The notes: a model not told the origin generated them from the sequence alone. 64,000 nt of DNA from Plantibacter sp050587525 (GCF_050587525.1 NZ_JBOBFT010000015.1:52082-116081), one strand, 5' to 3'; counted from the stretch's first letter, positions 27,227 through 36,452 are shown. Numbers and translations are program-made.

Positions 27227-28543
27227 GTGAAGACACCCAACAAGCGACGCGCCGCGATCATCGCCGGCGTCGCCGGGCTTGCCATCGCCCTCCCCAGCGC
27301 GGCGTTCGCCGTCACCGCCGCCAACGCCTCGCCGCTCGAAGGCACGCTCACCCTCGACCCCTCCTCGACCTGGCACGCCAGCGGCCAGTTCGTGCTCAAG
27401 AACACGACGACCGACACACAGGACTGGAAGCTCCAGTTCACCGTTCCAGAGGGTTCGTTCCAGAACTCTTCGAGCTGGAACATCGACGCGACGGTCGTCG
27501 GCGACCAGGTCACGCTCACCCCGAAGAACGGCGGCCTCGCCGGCGGCCAGAGCGAGCACATCTCGTTCGGCGTCGCGGGCGACGGCACCGACAAGCTCAC
27601 GCTCGAGGGCTGCGACCTCAACGGCTCCGCCGTCGCGGGCTGCTCGGCATCCGACGGCGAAGAGGACACCGAGAAGCCGTCAACCCCGAAGAACCTCACC
27701 GCCGACACGGTCGACTCGTCGACCATCCACGTCATGTGGGAGCACTCGACCGACAACGTGAAGGTCGCCGGATACCGGATCATCCAGGACGGCGACGTCG
27801 TCAAGGAGCTCCCCGGCGACATGCGCATGACCAACATCACCGGTCTGGCGGCCGGGACGTCCTACGACTACGAGGTCGAAGCGTTCGACGCCGCCGGCAA
27901 CGTATCCGACCGTACGGATGTCGTCACGGGCACGACCGCCGGCGCGCCCGTCGAGGACACCGAGGCGCCGTCCGACGTGACGGAGATCGCCGCGACCGCG
28001 ACCGGCCCGCGCACTGTCGACGTCACCTGGGGCGCCGCGACCGACAACGTCGGCGTGACCTCCTACGTCATCAACGACGGCAAGGGCGGCTCGAAGACCG
28101 TTTCGGGCGACAAGACGTCCGAGACGATCACCGGCCTGCTGCCCGAGACGGACTACGTCTTCTCGGTGCACGCGGTCGACGCGGCCGACAACGCGGGCGG
28201 TTCGCAGCTCGCCCACGTGACCACCCTCGAGGACGTCGTCGTCGAGCCGGGCACGGGCACTCCGACCGGCTTCACCGCGGCGGCCGGGACCTACCAGGAC
28301 GGCACCACCACGATGCACCGCCTGCAGCTCGGCTGGACCCCGGCCGAGGCGACCAAGCGGTACGAGATCTACATCGACGGCGTCTACGCACAGACCCTGC
28401 TGATCGGTTCCGACCAGGCCTCGGCTCAGAAGCGCAACGTCGAGCTCGGCACCGACGGCGGCACGCACACCGTCAAGATCCGCGCCCAGCTCACGGACGG
28501 CTCGTGGAGCGCGTTCACGCCCGAGCTCACCGTCACCAACTGA
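27227..28543 (+). CDS. secreted CBM2-like plus fibronectin-III protein
   Basis: 438 residues. Signal peptide to about residue 33 (ALPSAAFA). A cellulose/chitin-binding type 2-like domain follows (about 36-138; conserved W at WHASG, WKLQF and SSWNID, closing Cys pair CDLNGSAVAGC). Two FnIII domains come next (about 150-240 and 245-335; TDNVKVAGYRI and TDNVGVTSYVI), then a C-terminal beta domain. There is no catalytic domain, so it probably binds polysaccharide and helps the LPMO encoded 35 bases downstream. The start is GTG 27227 with GAAGGA upstream. Confidence 0.82.
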   Translation: MKTPNKRRAAIIAGVAGLAIALPSAAFAVTAANASPLEGTLTLDPSSTWHASGQFVLKNTTTDTQDWKLQFTVPEGSFQNSSSWNIDATVVGDQVTLTPKNGGLAGGQSEHISFGVAGDGTDKLTLEGCDLNGSAVAGCSASDGEEDTEKPSTPKNLTADTVDSSTIHVMWEHSTDNVKVAGYRIIQDGDVVKELPGDMRMTNITGLAAGTSYDYEVEAFDAAGNVSDRTDVVTGTTAGAPVEDTEAPSDVTEIAATATGPRTVDVTWGAATDNVGVTSYVINDGKGGSKTVSGDKTSETITGLLPETDYVFSVHAVDAADNAGGSQLAHVTTLEDVVVEPGTGTPTGFTAAAGTYQDGTTTMHRLQLGWTPAEATKRYEIYIDGVYAQTLLIGSDQASAQKRNVELGTDGGTHTVKIRAQLTDGSWSAFTPELTVTN

Positions 28544-28578
28544 CCCGCGCCCGACTTCTCCAGAAAGCACCCCACAAC

Positions 28579-29310
28579 ATGAAGCACATGAAATCGTTCC
28601 TCGACAAGCCCAAGGGGCGCAGGAACGCCGCGGTCCTCGCGGGATCCGTCGTCGCGCTCACCGTCATCGGCCTCTCCGCCGGTCCGGCATTCGCGCACGG
28701 CAGCAGCGACGACCCGATGAGCCGCGTGCTCGGCTGCAAGCTCGCCGGCGTCACCGAGTTCCCCGTCGGCGAGACCGAGTACGAGGGCTGCAACATGGCC
28801 TACGACATCGCCGGTTCGTTCCAGTTCGACGAGTGGATGGGCATCGTCGTCGGCGACACTCGCCTCGGTCAGAAGGATGCGCAGTACCGCACGGTCGCTC
28901 CCAGCGGGCAGCTCTGCGCCGCCGGCAATGAGAAGTTCGCGGGCCTCGACGCGCCGAGCGACGACTGGCCCACGACTGAGCTTCCGGGTGGCGAGGACTA
29001 CACGCTCAACTTCAAGAACACGGTCGCCCACAACCCGTACACCTTCAGCTACTACGTCACGAAGGACGGGTACGACCCGAAGCAGCCGATCACCTGGGAC
29101 AACCTCGAGCAGACCCCCTTCCTCGTGGCCGACAACGTGGCATCGGTCGACCAGGGGACGCCGAACATGCGCACCGAGCTTCCGGTCCTCCTGCCGGAGA
29201 AGAGCGGTCAGCACGTGATCTACACGATTTGGCAGGGCAACATCAAGCCAGACGGCTCCGTGCAGTCGAACGAAGCGTTCTTCGCCTGCTCGAACGTGGA
29301 CTTCGGCTAA
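28579..29310 (+). CDS. AA10 lytic polysaccharide monooxygenase
   Basis: 243 residues. The signal peptide ends AFA just before HGSSDDP, so signal peptidase cleavage leaves His as residue 1 of the mature enzyme, the first half of the copper histidine brace. The second His is in NTVAHNPYTFSYYVTKDGYDP. Cysteines (LGCKLAG, EGCNMAY, QLCAAG, FACSNVDF) fit the AA10 disulfides. It oxidatively cleaves chitin or cellulose chains; which substrate cannot be told here. ATG 28579 begins the signal peptide, and the upstream frame is not coding. It follows the CBM2/FnIII gene in one operon. Confidence 0.93.
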   Translation: MKHMKSFLDKPKGRRNAAVLAGSVVALTVIGLSAGPAFAHGSSDDPMSRVLGCKLAGVTEFPVGETEYEGCNMAYDIAGSFQFDEWMGIVVGDTRLGQKDAQYRTVAPSGQLCAAGNEKFAGLDAPSDDWPTTELPGGEDYTLNFKNTVAHNPYTFSYYVTKDGYDPKQPITWDNLEQTPFLVADNVASVDQGTPNMRTELPVLLPEKSGQHVIYTIWQGNIKPDGSVQSNEAFFACSNVDFG

Positions 29311-29326
29311 CAGGATCGCGTCATCC

Positions 29327-29380
29327 GGCCGGTGGCGCTCGGACTGCGGGCGTGAGCCCATGGTCCGGCCGCCACCGGCC
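29327..29380 (+). terminator. possible terminator after the LPMO gene
   Basis: GGCCGGTGGC (29327-29336) pairs with GCCACCGGCC (29371-29380). The 34-base loop makes it weaker than the other hairpins in this window, but it lies between the LPMO stop (29310) and the glycosidase-like start (29419), where a transcript end would be expected. Confidence 0.45.
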
Positions 29381-29418
29381 GTCACGTTCGCTTCATCATC
29401 GGCGGGCAGGGTGCTGGG

Positions 29419-31380
29419 ATGACCAGACCACAACGATTCAGAGACCGTCGGCGCGTGTTCGCGGCCGGAACGGTTGCCTTCGCGATCGCTGCGAGCGGTT
29501 GCGCGTCGCCGGCCATGGCGGCTTCCTCCCCCGGCTTCGTCGACGGACGCGTCCTCATTCCCATCCAAGGCGGCAGCGCGAGCATCGATCCGGCCACGCT
29601 GCAGATCGAGTACCACGGCGAACAGGGCGTCGACACGTGGTCGGCGCCCAGCCTGACGGCGCTCGGGGCGCCCGACGACCCGACCGTGACGCCGTTATCG
29701 GTCACGTGGGGGTTCGCATCATCGGACCTAACCGTCGTGGCGTCGGAGGAGCAGGGACGCCTGAGCATGGAGCTCGTCTCCGGCTCGGACCGGGAGGTCG
29801 CGTGGCCGGTCGCCGCCGCGCCGGACATCCGGTCCGTCGAGTTCCCGAACGGCGAGGGCCTCTCCATCCCCGTCACGGACGCCTTCTGGCTGTCGGAGGA
29901 GGCTGGTCTCGATGGCGGGAGCTGGGACTTCGCCGGAGGGTTGACGATGCCGTTCTGGGGAGCGACGTTCGCGGACCGCGGCGTCAGCTACATCGTCCAC
30001 GACGACATTGGGACAACGCTCGATTTCACAGTCGAGGATGCGCGTCTGCAGGCGTACGCCGAGCACACGTTCTCGAACGACCGGGCGACCGGGACCTTCG
30101 GGGTCACCTTCGCGCCGACCGATGGGAACCCGGTCGCCGCCGCCCAGGACTACCGCCGGTATCTGCAGTCGAGCGGTGGCTTCGTCTCCCTCGATGACAA
30201 GATCGCGGCGAACCCGAACACGGGACAGCTGATCGGCGCCTTCCACGGCTACACCTGGGGCGACGGACGCGACCCGGAGCTCGTCGCCCGTCTGCAAGCG
30301 CTCGGCATCGAACACGCCTGGCTGGGCTACGACGCGAACGGGGACCCGATGGGTTCCGACACCGTCGATGCGGCCGAGCAGGCCGGGTACCTGGTTGGCC
30401 CGTACGACACGTGGGACAACGCGCAGGATCCCGCAGACGCGGACACCGAGGCATCGATCTGGCCGGGGGACGTCTGGCCGAACGGGTGCGTGATCGACAA
30501 GGACGGCAAGCCGGTGACTGGCTTCGGCGGTCGCGGCTGCTCCGTCAGCACCGCCGCGCTCGAGCAGGCCGAGGTCGAGCACAGTGCGCTGACGAACCGT
30601 GTCCAGGACTTCGTGAAGAACGGGGCCACGAGCTACTTCCTCGACGTCGACGCGGTCGGGCAACTCTTCCGCGATTACTCGCCCCTCCACCCGCAGACCG
30701 AAGCCGAGGACCGCGCACGCCGCCTCGCCCGCATGCAGGCGCTGGGCTCCGGTGCGTTCTCGAACGGGAACCCGCTCGTCCTCGGCTCCGAAACGGTCGC
30801 CGCGTGGGCGAACCCGGTCGTCAGCTATTCCCACGGCTCCAGCACGCCCATCGCCGGCGGCATCTGGGCCTTCCAGAAGGAGCAGGAGTGGGGTGCCTGG
30901 TGGCCGGCGGAGCGTCCAGCGTTCTTCTTCAAGGACACCACGCTGCCGGACGAGCTCGCGACGGCCATGTTCGATCCCGCCTACCGCATCCCCCTGTACG
31001 AGACGGTGCTGCACGACTCGGTGATCTCAACGGACCGATGGGAGATGGGGCTGTACAAGTTCCCGGGGCTCGTCCGCGACCGCACGCTCACGAACATGCT
31101 CTACAACACGCCCGCCGTCATCGCGTTGGACGAGAAGGTCCTCGACGAGCACGGCGAGGACCTCGCGAACATGCAGCGCTTCTTCGAGGTCCTGCAACAG
31201 GCAGCCGGTACGTCGCCGCTCACGTCGTTCGAGCGCGTGGAGGATGGCGTCCAGCGCACCGTGTTCGGTGACGACGAGCTCACGGTGACCGTGAACTTCG
31301 GCGCGTCGGACAGAGCGGGAGTTCCTGCCGGATGCGCCGTCGCCCGAGTCGGGGACGCGGATACGACGTACTGCCCATGA
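29419..31380 (+). CDS. exported glycoside hydrolase-like protein (DUF5696/GH101-GH129-like)
   Basis: 653 residues. Twin Arg/basic N-terminus, then FAIAASGCASPAMAAS, either a lipobox or a Sec site. An N-terminal beta-sandwich (about 40-235) precedes a TIM-barrel-like region: LIGAFHGYTWGDGRD, EHAWLGYDANGDP, and SYFLDVDAVGQLFRDYSPLHPQT, whose Asp resembles the nucleophile region of GH101/GH129/DUF5696 enzymes (family recollection, not a firm match). A further motif, GSETVAAWANPVVSYSHG, may hold the second acid. The substrate is unknown. It sits after the LPMO gene, so a polysaccharide or glycoconjugate target is likely. Confidence 0.6.
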   Translation: MTRPQRFRDRRRVFAAGTVAFAIAASGCASPAMAASSPGFVDGRVLIPIQGGSASIDPATLQIEYHGEQGVDTWSAPSLTALGAPDDPTVTPLSVTWGFASSDLTVVASEEQGRLSMELVSGSDREVAWPVAAAPDIRSVEFPNGEGLSIPVTDAFWLSEEAGLDGGSWDFAGGLTMPFWGATFADRGVSYIVHDDIGTTLDFTVEDARLQAYAEHTFSNDRATGTFGVTFAPTDGNPVAAAQDYRRYLQSSGGFVSLDDKIAANPNTGQLIGAFHGYTWGDGRDPELVARLQALGIEHAWLGYDANGDPMGSDTVDAAEQAGYLVGPYDTWDNAQDPADADTEASIWPGDVWPNGCVIDKDGKPVTGFGGRGCSVSTAALEQAEVEHSALTNRVQDFVKNGATSYFLDVDAVGQLFRDYSPLHPQTEAEDRARRLARMQALGSGAFSNGNPLVLGSETVAAWANPVVSYSHGSSTPIAGGIWAFQKEQEWGAWWPAERPAFFFKDTTLPDELATAMFDPAYRIPLYETVLHDSVISTDRWEMGLYKFPGLVRDRTLTNMLYNTPAVIALDEKVLDEHGEDLANMQRFFEVLQQAAGTSPLTSFERVEDGVQRTVFGDDELTVTVNFGASDRAGVPAGCAVARVGDADTTYCP

Positions 31381-31491
31381 CCTGACCGGATGGTGGAGGC
31401 CACCGATCCAGCATCCTGTGCCGCAGGGGCCGGGATGCATGTGACCGGAGGCCTCCTCGCGGGCGACTCGGTGCCCGCCGTCGATGTGAGT

Positions 31492-31950
31492 TCAGCGCTG
31501 GTCGACGGTGAGCGTGATCGGGACGCGCAACGCGAGCGAGACGGGGCAGTTGTCCTTGGCGCTGCGAGCGATGTCGATGAGCGTCTCCGGCTGCTTCGGC
31601 AACGTGGACACCTGGACCTTCACGTGGAGATCGACACCTGTGATGCCGACGCCGGCCACGAAGCCGACCCTCGCCGTCGTCGTGATGCTCTCCGCGCTCC
31701 CGCCGGCCTCGCCGAGCATGTGCGTCAGCGCCATCGAGTAGCAGGACGCATGCGCCGCGGCGAGCAGCTCCTCAGGTGTCGTCGACTGCGCTGCCGGCGA
31801 CGTGCCCTCGGCGCGCGCGGGCCAGGTGACGGGCAACCGCGCCGTATCGGAGCTGTCGAGGTTCACGAGTCCGCGCCCTCCTGCGAGGCTGCCGGACCAC
31901 ACGGTCGTGGCGACGCTGACGGCTGGCTTTGGCGTGCTGGGAGTGGTCAT
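31492..31950 (-). CDS. OsmC/Ohr family peroxiredoxin-like protein
   Basis: 152 residues. The OsmC fold is shown by TTPEELLAAAHASCYSMALTHML with its reactive Cys, and by the second Cys in AKDNCPVSLAL. Such proteins reduce organic hydroperoxides with two cysteines. The N-terminal SVATTVWSGSLAGGRGLV matches the OsmC first strands. It is convergent with the glycosidase-like gene. A leading AGGAATCGGAG-type ribosome site is seen before ATG 31950. Confidence 0.92.
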   Translation of the reverse strand: MTTPSTPKPAVSVATTVWSGSLAGGRGLVNLDSSDTARLPVTWPARAEGTSPAAQSTTPEELLAAAHASCYSMALTHMLGEAGGSAESITTTARVGFVAGVGITGVDLHVKVQVSTLPKQPETLIDIARSAKDNCPVSLALRVPITLTVDQR

Positions 31951-32095
31951 GTACTGCTCCGATTCCTAGGGTGAGTCGCCGCTTCGGCGACGCGACCAGT
32001 GCATCCCGGCTGATGTTGCGACGCCGTAAGGAGTCGGCCTGCACGCCGCCTGTTTTACGAACGTCAACGTGTCGTGGACGGCACGCGCGCCGTGG

Positions 32096-32683
32096 TCAGC
32101 CGCCCACGACGCGGTAGCCGACTCCTGGGACCGTTTCGATGACCCAGGGGGTGCCGAGGCGCTTGCGCAGCGTTGAGATGACGACACGGATCGAGTTGGT
32201 GAAGGGGTCCGCGTTCTCATCCCACGCCTTCTCGAGGAGGTGCTCCGCGCTCACGACGCCGCCGTCCGCTGCGAGGAGGATCTCGAGGACGGCGAACTCC
32301 TTCCGGCTGACATGGATGGGGAGCCCGTCGCGCGAGACCGTGTGCCGGAAGATGTCGAGCTTCACACCGCCGCGCTCGAGGACCGGAGGTTTCGCGTCCC
32401 CGCTCCGACGCCCGAGCGCCCGGAGGCGGGCGACGAGTTCGGTGAATTCGAACGGTTTCGCCAGATAGTCGTCAGCGCCGAGTTCGAAGCCGCTGACCTT
32501 CTGATCGGTCCGTCTCGCGGCGGTGAGCATGAGCACCCGGACCGATGCGCCGGAACGCGCGAGTTCGGCGCACACGTCATCGCCGTGGGTGCCGGGGATG
32601 TCGCGGTCGAGGACGACGGCGTCGTAGTCGTTGATGGACAGGTACTCGAGGAGGACCTCGTCTTCGACGACGAGTACACGCAT
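32096..32683 (-). CDS. OmpR-family response regulator with a shortened receiver domain
   Basis: 195 residues against the usual 220-230. The C-terminal winged helix is complete (RLGTPWVIETVPGVGYRVVGG). In the receiver, the first strand MRVLVVEDEVLL is followed at once by EYLSINDYDAVVLDRDIPG, so the phospho-acceptor is at residue 26 instead of about 51. About 25 residues (helix 1, strand 2 and most of the next loop) are missing, in frame. LTAARRTDQK and KPFEF remain. The receiver probably cannot fold or be phosphorylated normally. No kinase gene adjoins. It is divergent from the lipoprotein/exporter operon at 32881, which it may control. Confidence 0.82.
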   Translation of the reverse strand: MRVLVVEDEVLLEYLSINDYDAVVLDRDIPGTHGDDVCAELARSGASVRVLMLTAARRTDQKVSGFELGADDYLAKPFEFTELVARLRALGRRSGDAKPPVLERGGVKLDIFRHTVSRDGLPIHVSRKEFAVLEILLAADGGVVSAEHLLEKAWDENADPFTNSIRVVISTLRKRLGTPWVIETVPGVGYRVVGG

Positions 32684-32880
32684 GTCAGTTCTTCTTTCGG
32701 AGTCGGGTTGCACGGGGTGAGTGAAGCAGGGGAGGGGTGAAGAAAACGTGTGGAGCGGCTTTACAGCGCCGCAACACCCGTCGGGATGAACTGGTGCCAC
32801 ATCAGGACGAATGTCCTCACGTTCTACGCTCGTTCATCTGCAACATCAGATGGTGAGAGTATCACCGAGAAGGAGTCACC

Positions 32881-33378
32881 ATGCCCACCACACAGCGAAT
32901 CCGGCGGAAGCTCGCAGCACTCGCGGCGGTCCCGCTGCTCGTCGGACTGTTCGTCGGTTGCAGCGCGGGCGGCGGCGAATCGTCGAAGCCCGCCGCTTCG
33001 GGAGCCGAACAGACCGATCAGCAGGCGTACGAAGCCTGGGAACTCAAGCTCAACGCGTGCATGAAAGAGCAGGGCTATGACCTCCCGGCGCCGGGAGCGG
33101 ACCGCGGGAACGGCGTCGACGTCGGAGACGAGGCGGTGTTCAAGGAGGCCATGACCGCGTGCACGGAGAAGATCGGCGATCCGCCCGGCGGCACGGGTGA
33201 GATCACGCAAAGCGATCAGGAGGACATGCTCAAGATGATGCAGTGCCTCCGCGACAAGGGCTACGACGTCCAGGACCCCAAGGACGGCAACATCACCTTC
33301 CCCCAGGGAATCAGCGCGGAAGACCAGAAGGAATGCGGCGAAGCGCTCGGAGGCGGAGGTGCGGTCAGTGTCGGCTGA
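32881..33378 (+). CDS. small lipoprotein with four conserved cysteines (paralogue 3), first gene of the exporter operon
   Basis: 165 residues. The lipobox is in LLVGLFVGC. The mature part has CMKEQGYDLPAPG, Cys in TACTEKIGDPP, CLRDKGYDVQDP and Cys in EDQKECGEAL, the plan shared with the lipoproteins at 7773 and 10529. It overlaps the exporter adaptor gene, so it is probably a component or regulator of that ABC system. ATG 32881 follows GAGAAGGAGTC at ideal spacing. The function is unknown. Confidence 0.8.
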   Translation: MPTTQRIRRKLAALAAVPLLVGLFVGCSAGGGESSKPAASGAEQTDQQAYEAWELKLNACMKEQGYDLPAPGADRGNGVDVGDEAVFKEAMTACTEKIGDPPGGTGEITQSDQEDMLKMMQCLRDKGYDVQDPKDGNITFPQGISAEDQKECGEALGGGGAVSVG

Positions 33379-34501
33379 AGACGATTCGATCCTCGCCTCG
33401 GAGGGGTCTGATTCACGAATCCCCGAGCGGTCCGGTCAGCGGAAGAAGATCATCCTCGCCGCGCTCGGTGCAGCCGTGGTCGTCGCCATCGCGTGCACCG
33501 TGACCGCCGTCGCCGTGCAGGCCGGCGAACCGGAAGTCGACACCAAACAGGACCTGCCGAAGGCGACCGCCGAGATCATCCGGAAGACGCTGCAGGAGTC
33601 GACGACGTCGCAGGGCAAGCTCGGCTATGCGGGCGCGACCGATGTGAGTTCCGGCATTCCCGGCACCGTCACCGGTCTGCCCGCCCCCGGGTCGCAGATC
33701 GGCCTGGGCGGCACGCTCTTCTCGATCGACAACCTGCCGATCACCCTCTTCCATGGCGGCGTGCCCGCATGGCGCTCGTTCGAGAGCGGAATGGACGACG
33801 GGCCGGACATCACCCAGCTCGAGCAGAGCCTCCAGGCGCTCGGGTACTTCGACGAGACGCCGGACGACGAATTCGACTGGGACACCAAGGACGCCATCAT
33901 GGAGTGGCAGGACGATGCCGGCCTCGAGGAGACCGGCACCATCCCGCTCGGACGCATCGTCTTCGCGCCGGGTGACGTCCGAGTGAGCGAAGTCGTCGCA
34001 GCGAGCGGAAGTCAAGCGGGGCCGGGTGGCCCCGTCATCAAGACGACGAGTCTCACGAAGCTCGTGACCGCGGACCTCAAACTCTCCGATCAGGCGCTCG
34101 GCGTCGTGGGCTATGCCGTGCAGGTCCGTCTGCCGGGCGGGGACATCGCGGGCGGGGTCATCACCTCGGTCGGCGTTCCGACCGAGGTGGAAGGGGACGG
34201 CGGCAAGAAGTCCGTCGTCATCCCGGTCACGATCACGCTCGACGACCCGGCTGCCGGCGGCACGCTCCAGGAAGCGGCCGTGTCCATCGACTTCCCGAGC
34301 GAAAGCCGGACCGACGTGCTCACCGTCCCCGTCGGCGCGCTCCTCGCCGTCGACGACACGACCTACGGCGTCGAGGTCGTGCAGAGCGACGGCACGACGA
34401 AGATCGTCCCCGTGACGACCGGTCTCTTCGCGGGTGGCTTCGTCGAGATCAGCGGTGACGGCGTCGACGCGGGCCAGAAGGTGGTGGTCCCCGCCCTATG
34501 A
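33368..34501 (+). CDS. periplasmic-adaptor-like protein with peptidoglycan-binding domain
   Basis: About 377 residues. One TM near the N-terminus (about 27-50). A PG_binding_1-like motif (DITQLEQSLQALGYFDETPDDEFDWDTKDAIMEWQ) is inserted in an HlyD/MacA-like body whose beta strands flank it (GTVTGLPAPGSQIGLGGTLFSID; VPVGALLAVDDTTYGVEVV). Such adaptors partner MacB-type ABC exporters in actinobacteria. GTG 33368 is preferred over GTG 33359 because GGAGG (33354-33358) is then nine bases upstream. It overlaps the lipoprotein gene, and its stop overlaps the ATPase start (ATGA). Confidence 0.82.
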   Translation: MSAEDDSILASEGSDSRIPERSGQRKKIILAALGAAVVVAIACTVTAVAVQAGEPEVDTKQDLPKATAEIIRKTLQESTTSQGKLGYAGATDVSSGIPGTVTGLPAPGSQIGLGGTLFSIDNLPITLFHGGVPAWRSFESGMDDGPDITQLEQSLQALGYFDETPDDEFDWDTKDAIMEWQDDAGLEETGTIPLGRIVFAPGDVRVSEVVAASGSQAGPGGPVIKTTSLTKLVTADLKLSDQALGVVGYAVQVRLPGGDIAGGVITSVGVPTEVEGDGGKKSVVIPVTITLDDPAAGGTLQEAAVSIDFPSESRTDVLTVPVGALLAVDDTTYGVEVVQSDGTTKIVPVTTGLFAGGFVEISGDGVDAGQKVVVPAL

Positions 34502-35190
34502 CCGACACTGTGATCGAACTCGATGCGGTGACCCGCGACCACGGGAGTCCTCCCGTCCGCGCCGTGGACTCCGTTTCCCTGACCGTCAAACGAGGCGAGC
34601 TCGTCGCCATCGTCGGCCCCAGCGGGTCCGGCAAGTCCAGCCTCCTGAATCTCATCGGCACGCTCGACCGGCCCACGAGTGGACGGGCGAAGATCAGCGG
34701 GGAGGACGTCGCCCTGTTGAGCGACGAAGCGCTCTCCGCGCTTCGGGCGCATCGCATCGGCTTCGTCTTCCAGCAGTTCCACCTCTCCGAAGGGGTCACG
34801 GCGATCGACAACGTGGCGGACGGCCTCGTCTACCTCGGGGTCCCACTTCGCGAGCGACGCCGGCGAGCCGCGGCCGCGCTCGAGCGTGTGGGGCTCGGAC
34901 ACCGGCTCACCCATCGACCCAATCAGATGTCCGGTGGTGAGCGGCAGCGGGTCGCCATTGCGCGCGCGGTCGTCGGCGACCCGCCACTGCTCCTCGCGGA
35001 CGAGCCGACGGGCAACCTCGACCAGCAGTCGGGGACGAGCGTGGTCGAACTGCTCCACGAGCTCAACCTCGGCGGGACGACGATCGTGGTCATCACCCAC
35101 GATGTCGAGCTCGCTGAACGGTTGCCACGTCGAGTGACCATCCGAGACGGTCGCGTCGTGTCCGACGTGGATCTGCGGGTGGCGTCGTGA
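34498..35190 (+). CDS. MacB/LolD-type ABC transporter ATP-binding protein
   Basis: 230 residues. Walker A GPSGSGKSS, signature MSGGERQRVAIARAV, Walker B LLLADEPTGNLD and the switch His in VVITHDVEL. This is the subfamily that works with FtsX/MacB-like permeases to extrude peptides, lipids or drugs. It is joined by ATGA to the adaptor gene and by GTGA to the permease gene, so all parts are made together. The substrate is not indicated. Confidence 0.94.
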   Translation: MTDTVIELDAVTRDHGSPPVRAVDSVSLTVKRGELVAIVGPSGSGKSSLLNLIGTLDRPTSGRAKISGEDVALLSDEALSALRAHRIGFVFQQFHLSEGVTAIDNVADGLVYLGVPLRERRRRAAAALERVGLGHRLTHRPNQMSGGERQRVAIARAVVGDPPLLLADEPTGNLDQQSGTSVVELLHELNLGGTTIVVITHDVELAERLPRRVTIRDGRVVSDVDLRVAS

Positions 35191-36413
35191 GCGGCAGGCG
35201 CGGTCGCGGTCGCGGAGGCCTCGGCGCCGGCGGTCTGCGATCGAGACTCCTGAACTCCGATGTGCTGCGCCTCGGTGCCGCCGGGCTGCACTCTCGACCG
35301 ACACGTGTCGTCCTGTCCGCGCTGGGCATCGCCATCGGTATCGCCGCGATGATCGCCGTCGTGGGCATCTCCACGTCGAGCAAGGCGCAGCTCAACGAGC
35401 AACTCGCTGCGCTCGGCACGAACATGCTGACCGTCACGCCCGGCAAATCGCTCTTCGGTGAGGAGTCGCACCTGCCCGAGTCGGCGATCGGCTCCATCGG
35501 GCGTGTGGACGGCGTGGAGAAGGTCTCCGGGGTCGGAACGGTCAAGGACGCGAGCGTCTACCGCAACCGTACGGTCGATCCCGGACAGACGGGCGGGCTC
35601 AGCGTGCAGGCAGCGGATCTGAACCTCCTGAATGTCATCGAGGGCTCGATGAGGACTGGCGCATGGCTGAATGAGGCGACGGGCGACTTCCCCACGGTCG
35701 TCCTCGGGCACCTCGCCGCGGAGAGGCTGGGCATCGTGACGCCCGGTTCGCAGGTGTGGTTGGGCGGCAAGTACTTCACGGTCATCGGGATCCTCGACCC
35801 CGTGCCGCTCGCGCCGGAACTCGGCACGATGGCGCTCGTCGGTGAACAGCAGGCGCGCGACCACCTCGGCTGGGAGGGCTACCCGACGACTGTGTACGAG
35901 CGGTCCGCCGATGAGGATGTGGATACCGTGCGAGGGCTCCTCGCTCGAGCGGCGAACCCGCAGAACCCGGAGGAGGTCGAGGTCTCCAGGCCGTCCGACG
36001 CCCTGTCCGCGAAGAACGCGGCCGACGACGCCTTCACCGGCATGCTCGTCGGACTGGGCTCGGTTGCGCTCCTCGTCGGCGGGATCGGCGTCGCCAACAC
36101 CATGGTGATCTCGGTGCTCGAACGGCGACGCGAGATCGGTTTGCGACGTGCGCTCGGCGCGACGCGCGGCCACATCAGGTCGCAGTTCCTCGCCGAGGCG
36201 CTTCTGCTCTCCGCCCTCGGCGGCGTCGCGGGAGCCGTCATCGGCTACGGGGCGATCGCCGTGTTCGCGAACGTCAACGGGTGGCCGGTCGCGGTGGAAC
36301 CGATCGTCTTCGCGGGAGGGATCGGCGCGACCATGGTCATCGGGGCGGTCGCTGGCCTGTACCCCGCCATCAGGGCGGCCGCCACGCCGCCGACCGCGGC
36401 GCTCAACAGCTGA
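35187..36413 (+). CDS. MacB/FtsX-type ABC transporter permease
   Basis: 408 residues. A first TM (about 46-70), a large extracytoplasmic MacB-PCD domain (about 75-270) and three C-terminal TMs containing GGIGVANTMVISVLERRREIGLRRALGAT, the hallmark of FtsX-like permeases. It completes the lipoprotein-adaptor-ATPase-permease operon at 32881-36413. GTG start with a four-base overlap. A 17-bp perfect palindrome follows at 36453. Confidence 0.93.
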   Translation: MSGRRGRGRGGLGAGGLRSRLLNSDVLRLGAAGLHSRPTRVVLSALGIAIGIAAMIAVVGISTSSKAQLNEQLAALGTNMLTVTPGKSLFGEESHLPESAIGSIGRVDGVEKVSGVGTVKDASVYRNRTVDPGQTGGLSVQAADLNLLNVIEGSMRTGAWLNEATGDFPTVVLGHLAAERLGIVTPGSQVWLGGKYFTVIGILDPVPLAPELGTMALVGEQQARDHLGWEGYPTTVYERSADEDVDTVRGLLARAANPQNPEEVEVSRPSDALSAKNAADDAFTGMLVGLGSVALLVGGIGVANTMVISVLERRREIGLRRALGATRGHIRSQFLAEALLLSALGGVAGAVIGYGAIAVFANVNGWPVAVEPIVFAGGIGATMVIGAVAGLYPAIRAAATPPTAALNS

Positions 36414-36452
36414 CCCGCTCGCCCCCATCCCGCCGTCCCGCCCCAGTCCCCT

